Source: DASRIA01 sp963768885
GTDB lineage: Bacteria; Actinomycetota; Thermoleophilia; Solirubrobacterales; JBBDJG01
DNA length: 64,000 nt
NCBI GenBank assembly: GCA_963768885.1
Contig: CAVYJN010000006.1
Span: forward strand, 930,001-994,000
Direction of reading: 5' to 3'
The position numbers and the translations under genes are program-made. Of the stretch, positions 16,976 to 24,854 are shown in pieces; position 1 is the first letter of the stretch, and each line of letters begins with the position of its first letter. The notes beneath the pieces were generated by a model. The model was not told the origin of the DNA. It did not search any database and was given only the letters and a program-made list of their open reading frames with translations.

Positions 16976-18070
16976 ATGTCTTCTGTCACCTTCATCGAGC
17001 GCCTTCAGCGCATCCCGCTCTACTCGGCCGGGTCGGACAGCGCGGACGCCGCGGCGGAGGAGGCCACGAGCGTCGCGATGCTGGCCTCCAACGAGTCGCC
17101 CTTCCCGCCGGTGCAGGCCGTCGTCGAGGCCGTCCAGCGCGCCGCCGGCGAGGTCAACCGCTACCCGGACCCGAGCGCTCGGGCGCTGCGCCGCGCGCTC
17201 TCGGAGCGCTACGACCACCCGATGTCCGGCATCGCGGTGGGCAACGGCTCCTGCGAGATCCTGCTCGCCGCCGCCGACGCGCTGCTCGAGCCCTGGGGGG
17301 AGATCGTCTTCGCGTGGCCCGCGTTCTCGATGTACCCGCACCTCTCGGCCGCGACCGATGCGAAGGAGCGCAGGGTGCCGCTCACCGAGGACTACGTGCA
17401 CGACCTCGACGCGATCGCGGCGCAGGTCAACGAGCAGACGCGCCTCGTGCTCGTCTGCAACCCGAACAACCCGACCGGGACCTACGTTCCGGCAGGCGAG
17501 ATCGGCGCGTTCCTCGAGCGAATGCCGCCGAGCGTGCTGGTGATCCTCGACGAGGCCTACATCGAGTTCGTGACCGCGGAGGACCCGGACTCGTCGCTGG
17601 ACCTGCTGCGCCGGTTCAAGAACCTCGTCGTGCTGCGCACGTTCTCGAAGGCTTACGGCCTCGCGGGGCTGCGTGTCGGGTACGCGCTCGGCTCGGAGGA
17701 GTTCCGCGCCGCGGTCGACCGTGTGCGCCAGCCGTTCGCCGTCAACCGCCTCGCGCAGGCCGCCGCGACCGAGGCCCTGCGCCACCAGGACGACGTCGTG
17801 CGCCGGGTCGAGTGGAACGCGGTCGAGCGGCTCTGGATGCAGGAGGAGCTGCAGGACCTCGGTCTCGCGGTCGCGGACAGCCAGGCGAACTTCTGCTGGG
17901 TCTCGCTCGGCGACCACGCGGAGCCCGAGGTGGTGGCGGCGCTCACGCGCGCCGGCGTGGCCGTGCGCCCGGGCGGCGGCCTCGGCGGCGGCGGCCACCT
18001 GCGCGTGACCTACGGCACGCGCGCCGAGAACGAGCGCTTCATCGAGGCCATGCGGAGCGCCCTCGCCTGA
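16976..18070 (+). CDS. hisC: Histidinol-phosphate / aromatic aminotransferase (HisC family)
   Basis: Fold type I PLP aminotransferase, 364 residues. PLP lysine in TFSKAYGLAGLRVGY (about K224), VCNPNNPTGTYVP for substrate and cofactor, ILDEAYIEF with the PLP aspartate and tyrosine, and the N-terminal LASNESPFPP plus VNRYPDPSARALR typical of HisC. Placed four bases after chorismate mutase and ahead of aroF, tyrA and aroA, it may act as an aromatic aminotransferase converting prephenate, phenylpyruvate or hydroxyphenylpyruvate; HisC-family enzymes can do both, and sequence alone does not decide. No other his genes are present. Confidence 0.88.
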   Translation: MSSVTFIERLQRIPLYSAGSDSADAAAEEATSVAMLASNESPFPPVQAVVEAVQRAAGEVNRYPDPSARALRRALSERYDHPMSGIAVGNGSCEILLAAADALLEPWGEIVFAWPAFSMYPHLSAATDAKERRVPLTEDYVHDLDAIAAQVNEQTRLVLVCNPNNPTGTYVPAGEIGAFLERMPPSVLVILDEAYIEFVTAEDPDSSLDLLRRFKNLVVLRTFSKAYGLAGLRVGYALGSEEFRAAVDRVRQPFAVNRLAQAAATEALRHQDDVVRRVEWNAVERLWMQEELQDLGLAVADSQANFCWVSLGDHAEPEVVAALTRAGVAVRPGGGLGGGGHLRVTYGTRAENERFIEAMRSALA

Positions 18071-18087
18071 GGCGGAAGGCCCTCCCG

Positions 18088-19020
18088 GTGGCCGCCGTGC
18101 TCGCGCTGGCGGTGGCGATCGGCGTGTACGCGGCTCGCGGCCTGTTCGACGACGAGCAGCCGGCCGAGCCCGCCTGCAACGGCAGCGCGCGCCTCTGCGA
18201 TCGCACGCTCGACGAGGTGGCGTTCGCCGCCACCCACAACTCGATGTCCGCGGCCGACCAGCCCGGCTGGCGGTTCACGCAGCAGGAGAAGGGGATACCG
18301 GCACAGCTCGACGCCGGCATCCGTGGGCTCCTGATCGACATGTACTACGGGATCCGGACCTCGCGCGGCGTCCAGAACGTGCCGCTCGAGAAGGTCGGAA
18401 GCGGCGGTCTGCGCCTGGGCGGCGGGCGCGACGTCTACCTTTGTCACACGCTCTGCGGCGTGGGGGCGACGCGCGCGACCGACGCCCTGCGCGACGTGCG
18501 CGACTTCTTGTCCGCGCACCGCCGCGAGGTGGTCGTGATCAGCATCCAGGACTACGTGCGCCCGCTGGACGTCGCGCGGGTGTTCGAGCGCAGCGGCCTC
18601 GACCGCTACGTGTGGCGTGGGGCCCGCCGCTACCCGACGATGCGCGAGATGATCGACAAGGACGAGCGGGTGGTGGTGATGGCGGAGCACCGCAGTGAGG
18701 GCGTGCCTTGGCTGAGGGCGCAGTTCGACCTGCTCCAGGAAACGCCCTACCGGTTCGGCAAGCCCGCCGAGCTGGCGGCCGAGAGCTCGTGCCGGCCAAA
18801 TCGCGGCAAGGCTCGGGCCCGCCTCTTCCTGCTCAACAACTGGGTCGACACGTCGCCTTTCCCGAGCGCGCGCAACGCCGCCGAGGTCAACGCGTTCGCG
18901 ACCCTGCTGCGCCGCGCGCGGGCATGCGAGCGCATCCGCGGCCTGACCCCGAACCTCGTCGCGGTCGACTTCTACGAGCAGGGGGACGTGTTCGGCGTCG
19001 TGCGCGAGCTCAACCGGTGA
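18088..19020 (+). CDS. PI-PLC X-domain-like secreted phosphodiesterase
   Basis: 310 residues from GTG 18088, with an N-terminal signal or membrane anchor (AAVLALAVAIGVYAARGLF). The mature part resembles phosphatidylinositol-specific phospholipase C X domains: FAATHNSMSAADQPGWRF supplies the first catalytic histidine, LDAGIRGLLIDMYYG the conserved Asp/Arg strand, and VYLCHTLCGVGA the second histidine region; the C-terminus has LLNNWVDTSPFPSARNAAEVN. Likely cleaves a phosphodiester of a lipid or glycan outside the cell; substrate unknown. Follows the aminotransferase gene closely, though its function is unrelated to aromatic synthesis. Confidence 0.75.
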   Translation: MAAVLALAVAIGVYAARGLFDDEQPAEPACNGSARLCDRTLDEVAFAATHNSMSAADQPGWRFTQQEKGIPAQLDAGIRGLLIDMYYGIRTSRGVQNVPLEKVGSGGLRLGGGRDVYLCHTLCGVGATRATDALRDVRDFLSAHRREVVVISIQDYVRPLDVARVFERSGLDRYVWRGARRYPTMREMIDKDERVVVMAEHRSEGVPWLRAQFDLLQETPYRFGKPAELAAESSCRPNRGKARARLFLLNNWVDTSPFPSARNAAEVNAFATLLRRARACERIRGLTPNLVAVDFYEQGDVFGVVRELNR

Positions 19021-19034
19021 GATGCGCCCGGGAT

Positions 19035-19064
19035 TTGGCGATTCACCCCGCAACGTGGTACAAA
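19035..19064 (+). promoter_or_regulatory. Putative promoter of the aroF leader transcript
   Basis: TTGGCG (19035-19040) and TACAAA (19059-19064) are separated by 18 bases. Transcription would begin only a few bases before ATG 19075 of the leader peptide, giving a nearly leaderless start. Confidence 0.5.
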
Positions 19065-19074
19065 GTGCGGGTCT

Positions 19075-19167
19075 ATGGAGTCGGCGCTCACGCCAGCCAC
19101 CGCATCTCGCATGGCCCTCGTGGCCTCGCGGTGGCCTGCTCCCTTTTATTCCTGGCGATTTAGCTAG
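19075..19167 (+). CDS. aroF leader peptide, aromatic-rich (30 codons)
   Basis: A short open frame from ATG 19075 to TAG 19165-19167, in the 298-base space before aroF. The last part reads RWPAPFYSWRFS: two Trp, two Phe and one Tyr within the final 11 residues, all three end products that regulate DAHP synthase. The first part (MESALTPATASRMALVAS) contains no aromatic residue, so the aromatics are concentrated just before the stop. It begins right after a plausible promoter, and a hairpin starts at its stop codon. Such leader peptides allow a ribosome stalled by shortage of charged aromatic tRNAs to change downstream RNA folding. That it is translated is inference. Confidence 0.6.
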   Translation: MESALTPATASRMALVASRWPAPFYSWRFS

Positions 19168-19310
19168 GCGTTCGACCCGCCCGCGCATTCGCGCACCGAG
19201 ATACCCGAGGTCGAGCGCCGTACCGGTAGCAGCACCCTTCCACAGGGACGCACCGCGTAGACAAGGACACCAGGAAACCATCTAGAACACCGAGAAGTTT
19301 GGGAGAAGGG
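19151..19310 (+). promoter_or_regulatory. aroF: aroF attenuator-like RNA leader
   Basis: Downstream of the aromatic codons the RNA can form CCUGGC (19151-19156) with GCUAGG (19163-19168, one G-U pair) across the end of the leader peptide, and a strong 11-bp stem 19167-19177 (GGCGUUCGACC) with 19209-19219 (GGUCGAGCGCC, one G-U pair) holding a small GCGC/GCGC hairpin in its loop. The two stems share bases 19167-19168. Further on, CCCUUC (19235-19240) is complementary to GAAGGG (19305-19310), the Shine-Dalgarno of aroF, and alternatively pairs with AGGG at 19244-19247. No U-run follows any stem, so control of translation or Rho-dependent termination is more likely than intrinsic termination. Confidence 0.45.
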
Positions 19311-19318
19311 ACACGTCG

Positions 19319-20344
19319 ATGATGATCGTCATGAAAGAGGAGGCCACGCCGGAGCAGGTCGCTTCCGTGGTCAAGCGCGTGGAGTCGGTCGGCGCGCACG
19401 CCCACGTCTCCGAGGGCGAGTTGCTGACCGTGATCGGGGCGATCGGGGACCGCGAGCGGATCGCGAACCTCGACCTGGTCGGGACGGACGGCGTGGACCG
19501 GATCGTCCCCATCACCAAGCCCTACAAGCTGGCCTCGAGCCAGTTCCGGCACGGCGTGCCGACCGTGATCGAGATCGACGGGCGCAGGGTGGGGGGCGGC
19601 AACTTCTCGCTGATGGCGGGGCCCTGCACGGTCGAGAGCCGCACCCAGCTGCTGACCACCGCGGAGGCGGTGAAGGCGGCGGGGGCATCGATGCTGCGCG
19701 GCGGCGCGTACAAGCCCCGGACCTCTCCCTACAGCTTCCAGGGACTCGGCGACGAGGGCCTGCGCCTGCTGCGGGAGGCCAAGGAGGAGACGGGCCTGCC
19801 GATCGTCACCGAGCTGATGGACACGCGCGACCTCGAGCCCGTGCTCGAGGTGGCGGACGTGATCCAGGTCGGCGCGCGCAACATGCAGAACTACTCGCTG
19901 CTGTCGGAGGTCGGGCGCTCCGGCTGTCCCGTGCTGCTCAAGCGCGGGCTGTCCGCGACGCTCGAGGAGCTCCTGATGGCCGCGGAGTACATCCTCAAGG
20001 AGGGCAACGAGGACGTGATGCTCTGCGAGCGCGGGATCCGCACGTTCGAGACGGCGACACGCTTCACCCTGGACCTGATGGCCGTGCCCGTGCTCAAGCA
20101 GCTCTCGCACCTGCCCGTGGTCGTCGACCCGAGCCACGCGGCGGGCCGCCGCGACCTGGTGCTGCCGCTCTCGCTCGCCGCCGCGGCCGCGGGCGCGGAC
20201 GGCATCATCGTCGAGGTGCACCACGATCCCGAGGCGGCGATCTGCGACGGGCCGCAGGCGGTCCCGGCGGACGAGTTCGCGGCATACGTCGAGCAGGTGC
20301 AGCGCGTCGCGGCGGTCGTCGGCAACGAGCTTTCCGCCCTATAG
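19319..20344 (+). CDS. aroF: 3-deoxy-7-phosphoheptulonate (DAHP) synthase, type I-beta
   Basis: Condenses phosphoenolpyruvate and erythrose 4-phosphate, the first step of the shikimate pathway. 341 residues. Residues 1-70 form the ferredoxin-like regulatory domain found in I-beta enzymes (MIVMKEEATPEQVASVVKRV). The barrel has the KDO8P/DAHP hallmarks FSLMAGPCTVES, RGGAYKPRTSPYSFQG, IQVGARNMQNYSLL, LLKRG and LPVVVDPSHAAGRRD. ATG 19319 or the next ATG follows a strong Shine-Dalgarno GGGAGAAGGG (19301-19310). Preceded by the leader peptide region, suggesting control by aromatic amino acids; tyrA and aroA follow. Confidence 0.96.
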   Translation: MMIVMKEEATPEQVASVVKRVESVGAHAHVSEGELLTVIGAIGDRERIANLDLVGTDGVDRIVPITKPYKLASSQFRHGVPTVIEIDGRRVGGGNFSLMAGPCTVESRTQLLTTAEAVKAAGASMLRGGAYKPRTSPYSFQGLGDEGLRLLREAKEETGLPIVTELMDTRDLEPVLEVADVIQVGARNMQNYSLLSEVGRSGCPVLLKRGLSATLEELLMAAEYILKEGNEDVMLCERGIRTFETATRFTLDLMAVPVLKQLSHLPVVVDPSHAAGRRDLVLPLSLAAAAAGADGIIVEVHHDPEAAICDGPQAVPADEFAAYVEQVQRVAAVVGNELSAL

Positions 20345-20371
20345 GGAAAACGCCATGATCCCGGGCCGACG

Positions 20372-21461
20372 CTGACACGCATCGCGGTACTCGGCGTCGG
20401 CCTGATCGGGGGCTCGGTGGGCCTTGCCGCCCGCGCGCGCGTGCGAGGGCGCCGTCGTGTCCGGCTGGGACACCGACGACGACGCCGTCGCGCGCGCGCT
20501 CGAGCGCGGCGCGGTCGACCGCGCGTGCGGCTCGGTCGCCGAGGCGATGGAGGGCGCGCAGGCGTGCTTCGTGTGCGCTCCGGTGGCGGCGCTGCCCGCG
20601 CTCGCCGAAGAGGCGCTCGCACACGGCGGGGACTGCGTGGTCACCGACGTGGGCTCGGTCAAGCGCGCCGTGCTCGAGCGGGTCGCGCAGGACGAGCGCT
20701 TCATCGGCGGTCACCCGCTCGCGGGCGCCGAGGCCTCGGGCGTCGAGCACGCGCGGGCGGATCTCTTCGAGGACGCGACCTGGTACCTGACGCCGACCGA
20801 GCGGTCGAGCGGCCTGCTCTACGAGCGCCTCTACCGCCTCGTGTCCGACATCGGGGCGCGGCCGGCGGCGATCACGGCGGAGCTGCACGACCGCCTGATG
20901 GCGACCGTCAGCCACCTGCCGCACGTGCTCGCGAACGTGCTCGTGGGGCAGGCGGCGCGTGAGCTCGCGGGCGAGTCGCACGCGCTCCCGGCCACCGGGC
21001 CGAGCTTTCGCGACGCGACCCGCGTGGCGGGCGCGAACCCGCCGCTGTGGCGCGACATCTTCCTGTCCAACCGGGAGGCGCTCGAGCGTGAGCTCGACGC
21101 ATACCTCGAGGCGCTCGCGGGCGTGCGCGAGGACCTGCGCTCGGGGGACCCCGGGCGGGTCGAGCGGTGGATCGAGCAGGCGCAGGCCGATCGGCGGGTG
21201 CTGCTCGAGGCGAGCCTCGCGGGCGGCGCGGTCAGCGAGCTGCGCGTGACGGTGCCGAACCGCCCGGGGATCGTCGCGCAGATCGCGCTTGCGCTCGGCG
21301 AGGCGGGTATCAACATCGTGGACATGGCCCTCTATCCGGCTCCCGACATGAGATCCGGCGCGATCGCGCTGTGGGTCGCGGGCGAAGGCAGCGCCGAGCG
21401 CGCGGCCGCACTCGTCGCGGGGCTCGGCTACGGCGCTTCGCCCGTGGGCGGCGGCGCATGA
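20372..21461 (+). CDS. tyrA: Prephenate dehydrogenase, frameshift near N-terminus
   Basis: Oxidative decarboxylation of prephenate (or arogenate) to the tyrosine precursor. The Rossmann start TRIAVLGVGLIGGSVGLAA is read from CTG 20372, then an extra base at about 20429 (ccc) shifts to the frame giving CEGAVVSGWDTDDDAVARAL. Catalytic-domain features follow: VTDVGSVKRAV, FIGGHPLAGAEASGVEHA, TVSHLPHVLANVL, and SFRDATRVAGANPPLWRDI. The C-terminus carries an ACT-like domain (LRVTVPNRPGIVAQIALALGE), a likely tyrosine-sensing site. No ATG, GTG or TTG is in frame before the Rossmann motif; ATG 20355 would fit only with a further indel. Overlaps aroA by four bases. Confidence 0.9.
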
Positions 21462-22759
21462 GCGACGTCCGCTTCGATCCCGCCTCGCGGGTCGCGGGCG
21501 AGCTCACCCCGCCGCCCGACAAGTCCATCTCCCACCGCGCCGCGATCCTCGGCGCGATGTCGGACGGCCCGGTGCGGGTGCGTGGATACCTCCGGGCCGC
21601 GGACACCGCCGCGACGCTCGAGGCCGTGACGGAGCTCGGCGCGCGCCTCGCGGGCGCGCAGGCGCGGGGCGCCGGGACCGATCTCGAGCTGGTCGGCGCC
21701 GGGTTGCGCGGGGCCGACCCGGGAGCGGACGAGATCGACGTCGGGAACGCGGGCACACTGCTGCGGATCCTGCCCGGATGGCTCGCGGGCCAGCCGCGTG
21801 GCACCTGGACGCTCGACGGCGACGAGACCATCCGGCGGCGTCCGGTGGACCGGGTCGCCCATCCGCTGCGCCGCATGGGCGCGAGCGTCGACTTCCGCGA
21901 GGGTGGGCTTCCCCCGATGGTCGTGGAGGGCGCCGACCTGCACGGCATCGAGTACGAGCTGCCGGTCGCCAGCGCCCAGGTGAAGTCGTGCGTGCTGCTC
22001 GCCGGGCTGCTCGCGGAGGGCGACACCACCGTGGTCGAGCAGATCCCCTCGCGCGACCACACCGAGATCATGCTGCGCGCCGCCGGTGCGGACGTGCGCA
22101 CCGAGGACGGCCGCGTGTCGGTCTCGGGGCTGCGGCGCCTCGAGCTCTCGGAGGTGGAGGTCCCCGGCGACTTCTCCTCGGCCGCCTTCTTCATCGCGGC
22201 GGCCACGATCGTGCCCGGCTCCGAGCTGACCCTGCTCGGCGTCGGGGTGAACCCGACCCGCACCGGCCTGCTGGGCATCCTCGAGCGGATGGGCGGGGAC
22301 GTGCAGGTCACCGAGCGCGTCGCCGCGGGCGGCGAGCCCGTCGGCGACATCGTGGTGCGCGCCGCCGCGCTCGGCGGCACGGACGTGACGGCGCCGGAGA
22401 TCCCGTGCATGATCGACGAGCTGCCGCTCGTGGCGCTGCTCGGCGCGTTCGCGGAGGGTCGCGTCTCCGTGCACGGCGCCGAGGAGCTGCGGCGCAAGGA
22501 GTCCGACCGGATCAGCACCGTGGTCAACGGCCTGCGGGCGCTGGGCGCGCGGATCGAGGAGGCGCCCGACGGCTTCATGGTCGAGGGTACCGGCGGCCTC
22601 GCGGGCGGGGCCCTCGACGCGGCCGGCGACCACCGCCTCGCGATGCTCGGCGCCCTCGCCGGGCTGGCGTCGCGCGAGGGCGTGACGGTGGCGAACTTCG
22701 ACGCGGCCGGCGTGTCCTATCCGGGTTTCGCGGACGACCTGCGCGCGGTGGTGCGCTAG
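21458..22759 (+). CDS. aroA: 3-phosphoshikimate 1-carboxyvinyltransferase (EPSP synthase)
   Basis: Joins shikimate 3-phosphate and phosphoenolpyruvate. 433 residues from ATG 21458, overlapping the tyrA stop. Motifs: PPDKSISHRAAILGAMSDG with the substrate lysine and serine, DVGNAGTLLRILPG, the DGDETIRRRPVDR arginine region, VASAQVKSCVLLAGLL, and EELRRKESDRIS with the C-terminal DHRLAM. The DVGNAGTLLR loop has alanine after NAG, as in glyphosate-tolerant class II-type enzymes, though tolerance cannot be judged without alignment. Ends the aromatic run aroF-tyrA-aroA. Confidence 0.95.
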   Translation: MSDVRFDPASRVAGELTPPPDKSISHRAAILGAMSDGPVRVRGYLRAADTAATLEAVTELGARLAGAQARGAGTDLELVGAGLRGADPGADEIDVGNAGTLLRILPGWLAGQPRGTWTLDGDETIRRRPVDRVAHPLRRMGASVDFREGGLPPMVVEGADLHGIEYELPVASAQVKSCVLLAGLLAEGDTTVVEQIPSRDHTEIMLRAAGADVRTEDGRVSVSGLRRLELSEVEVPGDFSSAAFFIAAATIVPGSELTLLGVGVNPTRTGLLGILERMGGDVQVTERVAAGGEPVGDIVVRAAALGGTDVTAPEIPCMIDELPLVALLGAFAEGRVSVHGAEELRRKESDRISTVVNGLRALGARIEEAPDGFMVEGTGGLAGGALDAAGDHRLAMLGALAGLASREGVTVANFDAAGVSYPGFADDLRAVVR

Positions 22760-22785
22760 TGGTCGCTCTCGGGAAGGGCCGCTAG

Positions 22786-23784
22786 ATGGCCGCGAGCGGC
22801 CACGCGGCGCGGGGTGGGCGCGCATGGGAGGAGCGCCGGCGGGTCTACCGCAGGCGCCGGCTGTTCGGCGCGGTGGCGCTGCTGTTGCTGGCCTTCCTGT
22901 TCGTGCGCGGCTGCTCGGCGGTGCTCGGCGGCAGCGAGGACGAGTCCGCATCCGAGGCCGCGCCCGCGCCGGAGCTGCCGCGCGGCGGTCGGGAGATCCT
23001 CCCGCGCAACCGGATCGTCGCCTACTACGGCGCTCCGCAGGATCCGGAGCTGGGTGTGCTCGGCACCGCTCCGCTCGACGTGAACGCGCGGCGGCTGGAG
23101 GCCCGCGCGCGGGAGTTCTCGCGGCCCGGCCGACCCGCGCTGCCCGCCTTCGAGCTGATCGCGACGCTCGCCCAGTCCGCTCCCGGTGACGACGGCCTGC
23201 ACCGGTTGCGCCAGACCGACGCCGTGATCGCCCGTCACCTGCGCGCCGCGCGTGCCGCCAAGGGACTGCTCGTGCTCGACATCCAGCCGGGGCAGGCGGA
23301 CTTGTTGGAGGAGGTGAAGGCGCTCGAGCGCTGGCTCGTCGAGCCGGACGTGAGCCTCGCGCTGGACCCGGAGTGGAGCGTGCCCGACGGCGTGCAGCCC
23401 GGAAGCGTGATCGGCTCGACCGACGCGGCGACGGTGAACGAGGTGGCGGACTACCTCGCGGGCATCGTGCGCGCCCGGAACCTCCCCCAGAAGGTGCTGA
23501 TCGTGCACCAGTTCACGGAGGACATGGTCACCGACCGCGAGCTCACGCGCGGGCGCCCGGGCGTCGCGCTCATCTCCAACATGGACGGGTTCGGCACGCA
23601 CGAGCTCAAGCAGGGCGTGTACGACCGCCTGTCGATCTCGCAGCCGCGCACGCGGGTCGCGCGGCGGCGCTCCGCGCAGCCCTACAACGGGTTCAAGCTG
23701 TTCTTCCGCGAGGACACGGGCCTGATGAGCCCCGCGGACGTGCTCGCGCTGGATCCCGCCCCCGACGTGGTCGTCTACGAGTAG
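22786..23784 (+). CDS. Uncharacterised membrane-anchored or secreted protein
   Basis: 332 residues. A basic N-terminus (EERRRVYRRRRLFG) precedes one hydrophobic helix (about 27-43, AVALLLLAFLFVRGCSA); the cysteine at its end could be lipidated, though the basic region is long for a lipoprotein signal. After an acidic Ala/Pro linker comes a globular domain of about 260 residues starting NRIVAYYGAPQDPELGVLG and containing LLVLDIQPGQADLLEEV, SLALDPEWSVPDG and VLIVHQFTEDMV. The alternating strand-helix pattern with acidic residues at strand ends suggests a TIM-barrel, possibly glycosidase-like, but I do not recognise the family. Its last ten bases overlap the convergent gene at 23775. Confidence 0.6.
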   Translation: MAASGHAARGGRAWEERRRVYRRRRLFGAVALLLLAFLFVRGCSAVLGGSEDESASEAAPAPELPRGGREILPRNRIVAYYGAPQDPELGVLGTAPLDVNARRLEARAREFSRPGRPALPAFELIATLAQSAPGDDGLHRLRQTDAVIARHLRAARAAKGLLVLDIQPGQADLLEEVKALERWLVEPDVSLALDPEWSVPDGVQPGSVIGSTDAATVNEVADYLAGIVRARNLPQKVLIVHQFTEDMVTDRELTRGRPGVALISNMDGFGTHELKQGVYDRLSISQPRTRVARRRSAQPYNGFKLFFREDTGLMSPADVLALDPAPDVVVYE

Positions 23785-24182
23785 AGCGCTGCGATGCGGG
23801 CGGCCACGCGCCGTACCGGCTTGACGATCGCCGCACCCGGCCGGCCCGCGTGCCTGGCGCGCGCCTTGAGCAGCGAGACCAGCTCCGTCGTCGGCCGGAA
23901 CGGGTCCGCCAGCGTGGTGCCGTAGCGCAGCGAGTGCACCGCGAGCACCTGGTCGCCGACCTCCGCGAGCAGGGCCTCGTCCCGCAGCGGGGGGCGGCCC
24001 TCGAGCTGGGCCAGGCGCTCGACCGCGGGCCAGTCGTCCGGCGTGACGCGGCGGATCGTGACGGAGTCATAGCTCACCCGCCCGCGCGCGGGGCGCTCCG
24101 CCCGCCCGCGCCTGTGGGCCTCCGCGACGGCATAGCGATCGGCGATCACGGCCTGTGCCAGGTATGCGTTGAGAGGATTCAT
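23775..24182 (-). CDS. Small uncharacterised protein
   Basis: 135 residues from ATG 24182 (MNPLNAYLAQAVIADRYAVA). The middle has SVTIRRVTPDDWPAVERLAQLEG, resembling the first strand and helix of GNAT acetyltransferases, but the rest of a GNAT domain, including the acetyl-CoA loop, is absent; the C-terminus is basic. Function unknown. A good minus-strand promoter with TTGACA and a 17-base spacer lies about 50 bases upstream, overlapped by a 27-base palindrome, so its expression is probably repressible and separately controlled from the divergent CGNR gene. Confidence 0.65.
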   Translation of the reverse strand: MNPLNAYLAQAVIADRYAVAEAHRRGRAERPARGRVSYDSVTIRRVTPDDWPAVERLAQLEGRPPLRDEALLAEVGDQVLAVHSLRYGTTLADPFRPTTELVSLLKARARHAGRPGAAIVKPVRRVAARIAALYS

Positions 24183-24220
24183 GGGGTGCCGCCCTCCTCG
24201 GTATGCGTGGTGCGAGCTCA

Positions 24221-24261
24221 TAACTAGCGTAGAATGTACGATAGTTAGCATAACTTGTCAA
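24221..24261 (-). promoter_or_regulatory. Promoter with 27-bp palindromic operator between divergent genes
   Basis: On the minus strand TTGACA (24261-24256), 17 bases, then TACATT (24238-24233) form a sigma-70-type promoter for the gene starting at 24182. An imperfect palindrome TAACTAGCGTAGA-A-TGTACGATAGTTA (24221-24247) covers the -10 box and start point; 11 of 13 arm positions are complementary. CATAACT also occurs twice in the same direction (24219-24225 and 24249-24255). The AT-rich block stands out in this genome. Likely repressor site, perhaps for the divergent CGNR protein. Confidence 0.6.
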
Positions 24262-24273
24262 GAGGTTTTACTG

Positions 24274-24831
24274 GTGACGCAGACATCGAAATCCGAGGCC
24301 CCGGGCCGGCTCGAGCTGGTGCGCCGGTTCGTGAACACGCGCGACATCGAGGACGGCATCGAGCAGCTCGACTCGCCGGCCGGCCTGGAGCGCTGGCTCG
24401 CGGACGTAGGGCTCGGCACGGTCTCGGCGGGCAAGGGCGACGTCCTGCGGTTCACGGAGGCGCGTGAGGGCCTGCGGGCCCTGATGCTGGCCAACAACGG
24501 GCTCCCGCGCGACGAGCAGCTGATCGGCCGGCTGAACGAGGTCGCCGCCGCGATCCCGCTGCGGCTGAGCTTTGCCGCGGGGGGCGCGGTGGAGCCGGCC
24601 GGGGAGGGGGCGGACGGCGCGCTCGGCACGATCCTCGCGGCCGTCCACGCGGCGATGCAGGACGGGACCTGGGAGCGCATGAAGGCCTGTCGCGCGGACG
24701 ACTGCGAGTGGGCCTTCTACGACGCGTCACGCAACCGCTCGGGCACGTGGTGCTCGATGGACGTGTGCGGAAACCGCGCCAAGGCACGCGCCTTTCGCGC
24801 ACGCCACCGCGCGGCGACCGGGAGCGAGTAG
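24274..24831 (+). CDS. CGNR zinc-finger / ABATE-domain regulator
   Basis: 185 residues from GTG 24274, preceded by AGAGG eight bases upstream. The N-terminal part (RLELVRRFVNTRDIEDGIEQL) is an ABATE-type stress-sensing domain; the C-terminus is a CGNR zinc finger with cysteines in MKACRADDCEWAFYD and WCSMDVCGNRAKARAFR, the CGNR motif itself intact. These proteins are putative DNA-binding regulators of stress genes in actinobacteria. It is transcribed away from the small gene at 23775 across a palindromic operator, suggesting auto-control. The stop is followed closely by cmk. Confidence 0.88.
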   Translation: MTQTSKSEAPGRLELVRRFVNTRDIEDGIEQLDSPAGLERWLADVGLGTVSAGKGDVLRFTEAREGLRALMLANNGLPRDEQLIGRLNEVAAAIPLRLSFAAGGAVEPAGEGADGALGTILAAVHAAMQDGTWERMKACRADDCEWAFYDASRNRSGTWCSMDVCGNRAKARAFRARHRAATGSE

Positions 24832-24841
24832 TCGCAGCGAC

Positions 24842-24847
24842 TACGCT
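24842..24847 (+). promoter_or_regulatory. -10 box of cmk (leaderless type)
   Basis: TACGCT ends seven bases before ATG 24855; no Shine-Dalgarno. Confidence 0.4.
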
Positions 24848-24854
24848 TCCGCCG

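Noticed and set aside
19167..19200. tRNA-like T-loop GTTCGACCC near 19170
   Set aside because: No acceptor stem, anticodon arm or CCA fits around it; the bases belong to the stem after the aroF leader peptide.
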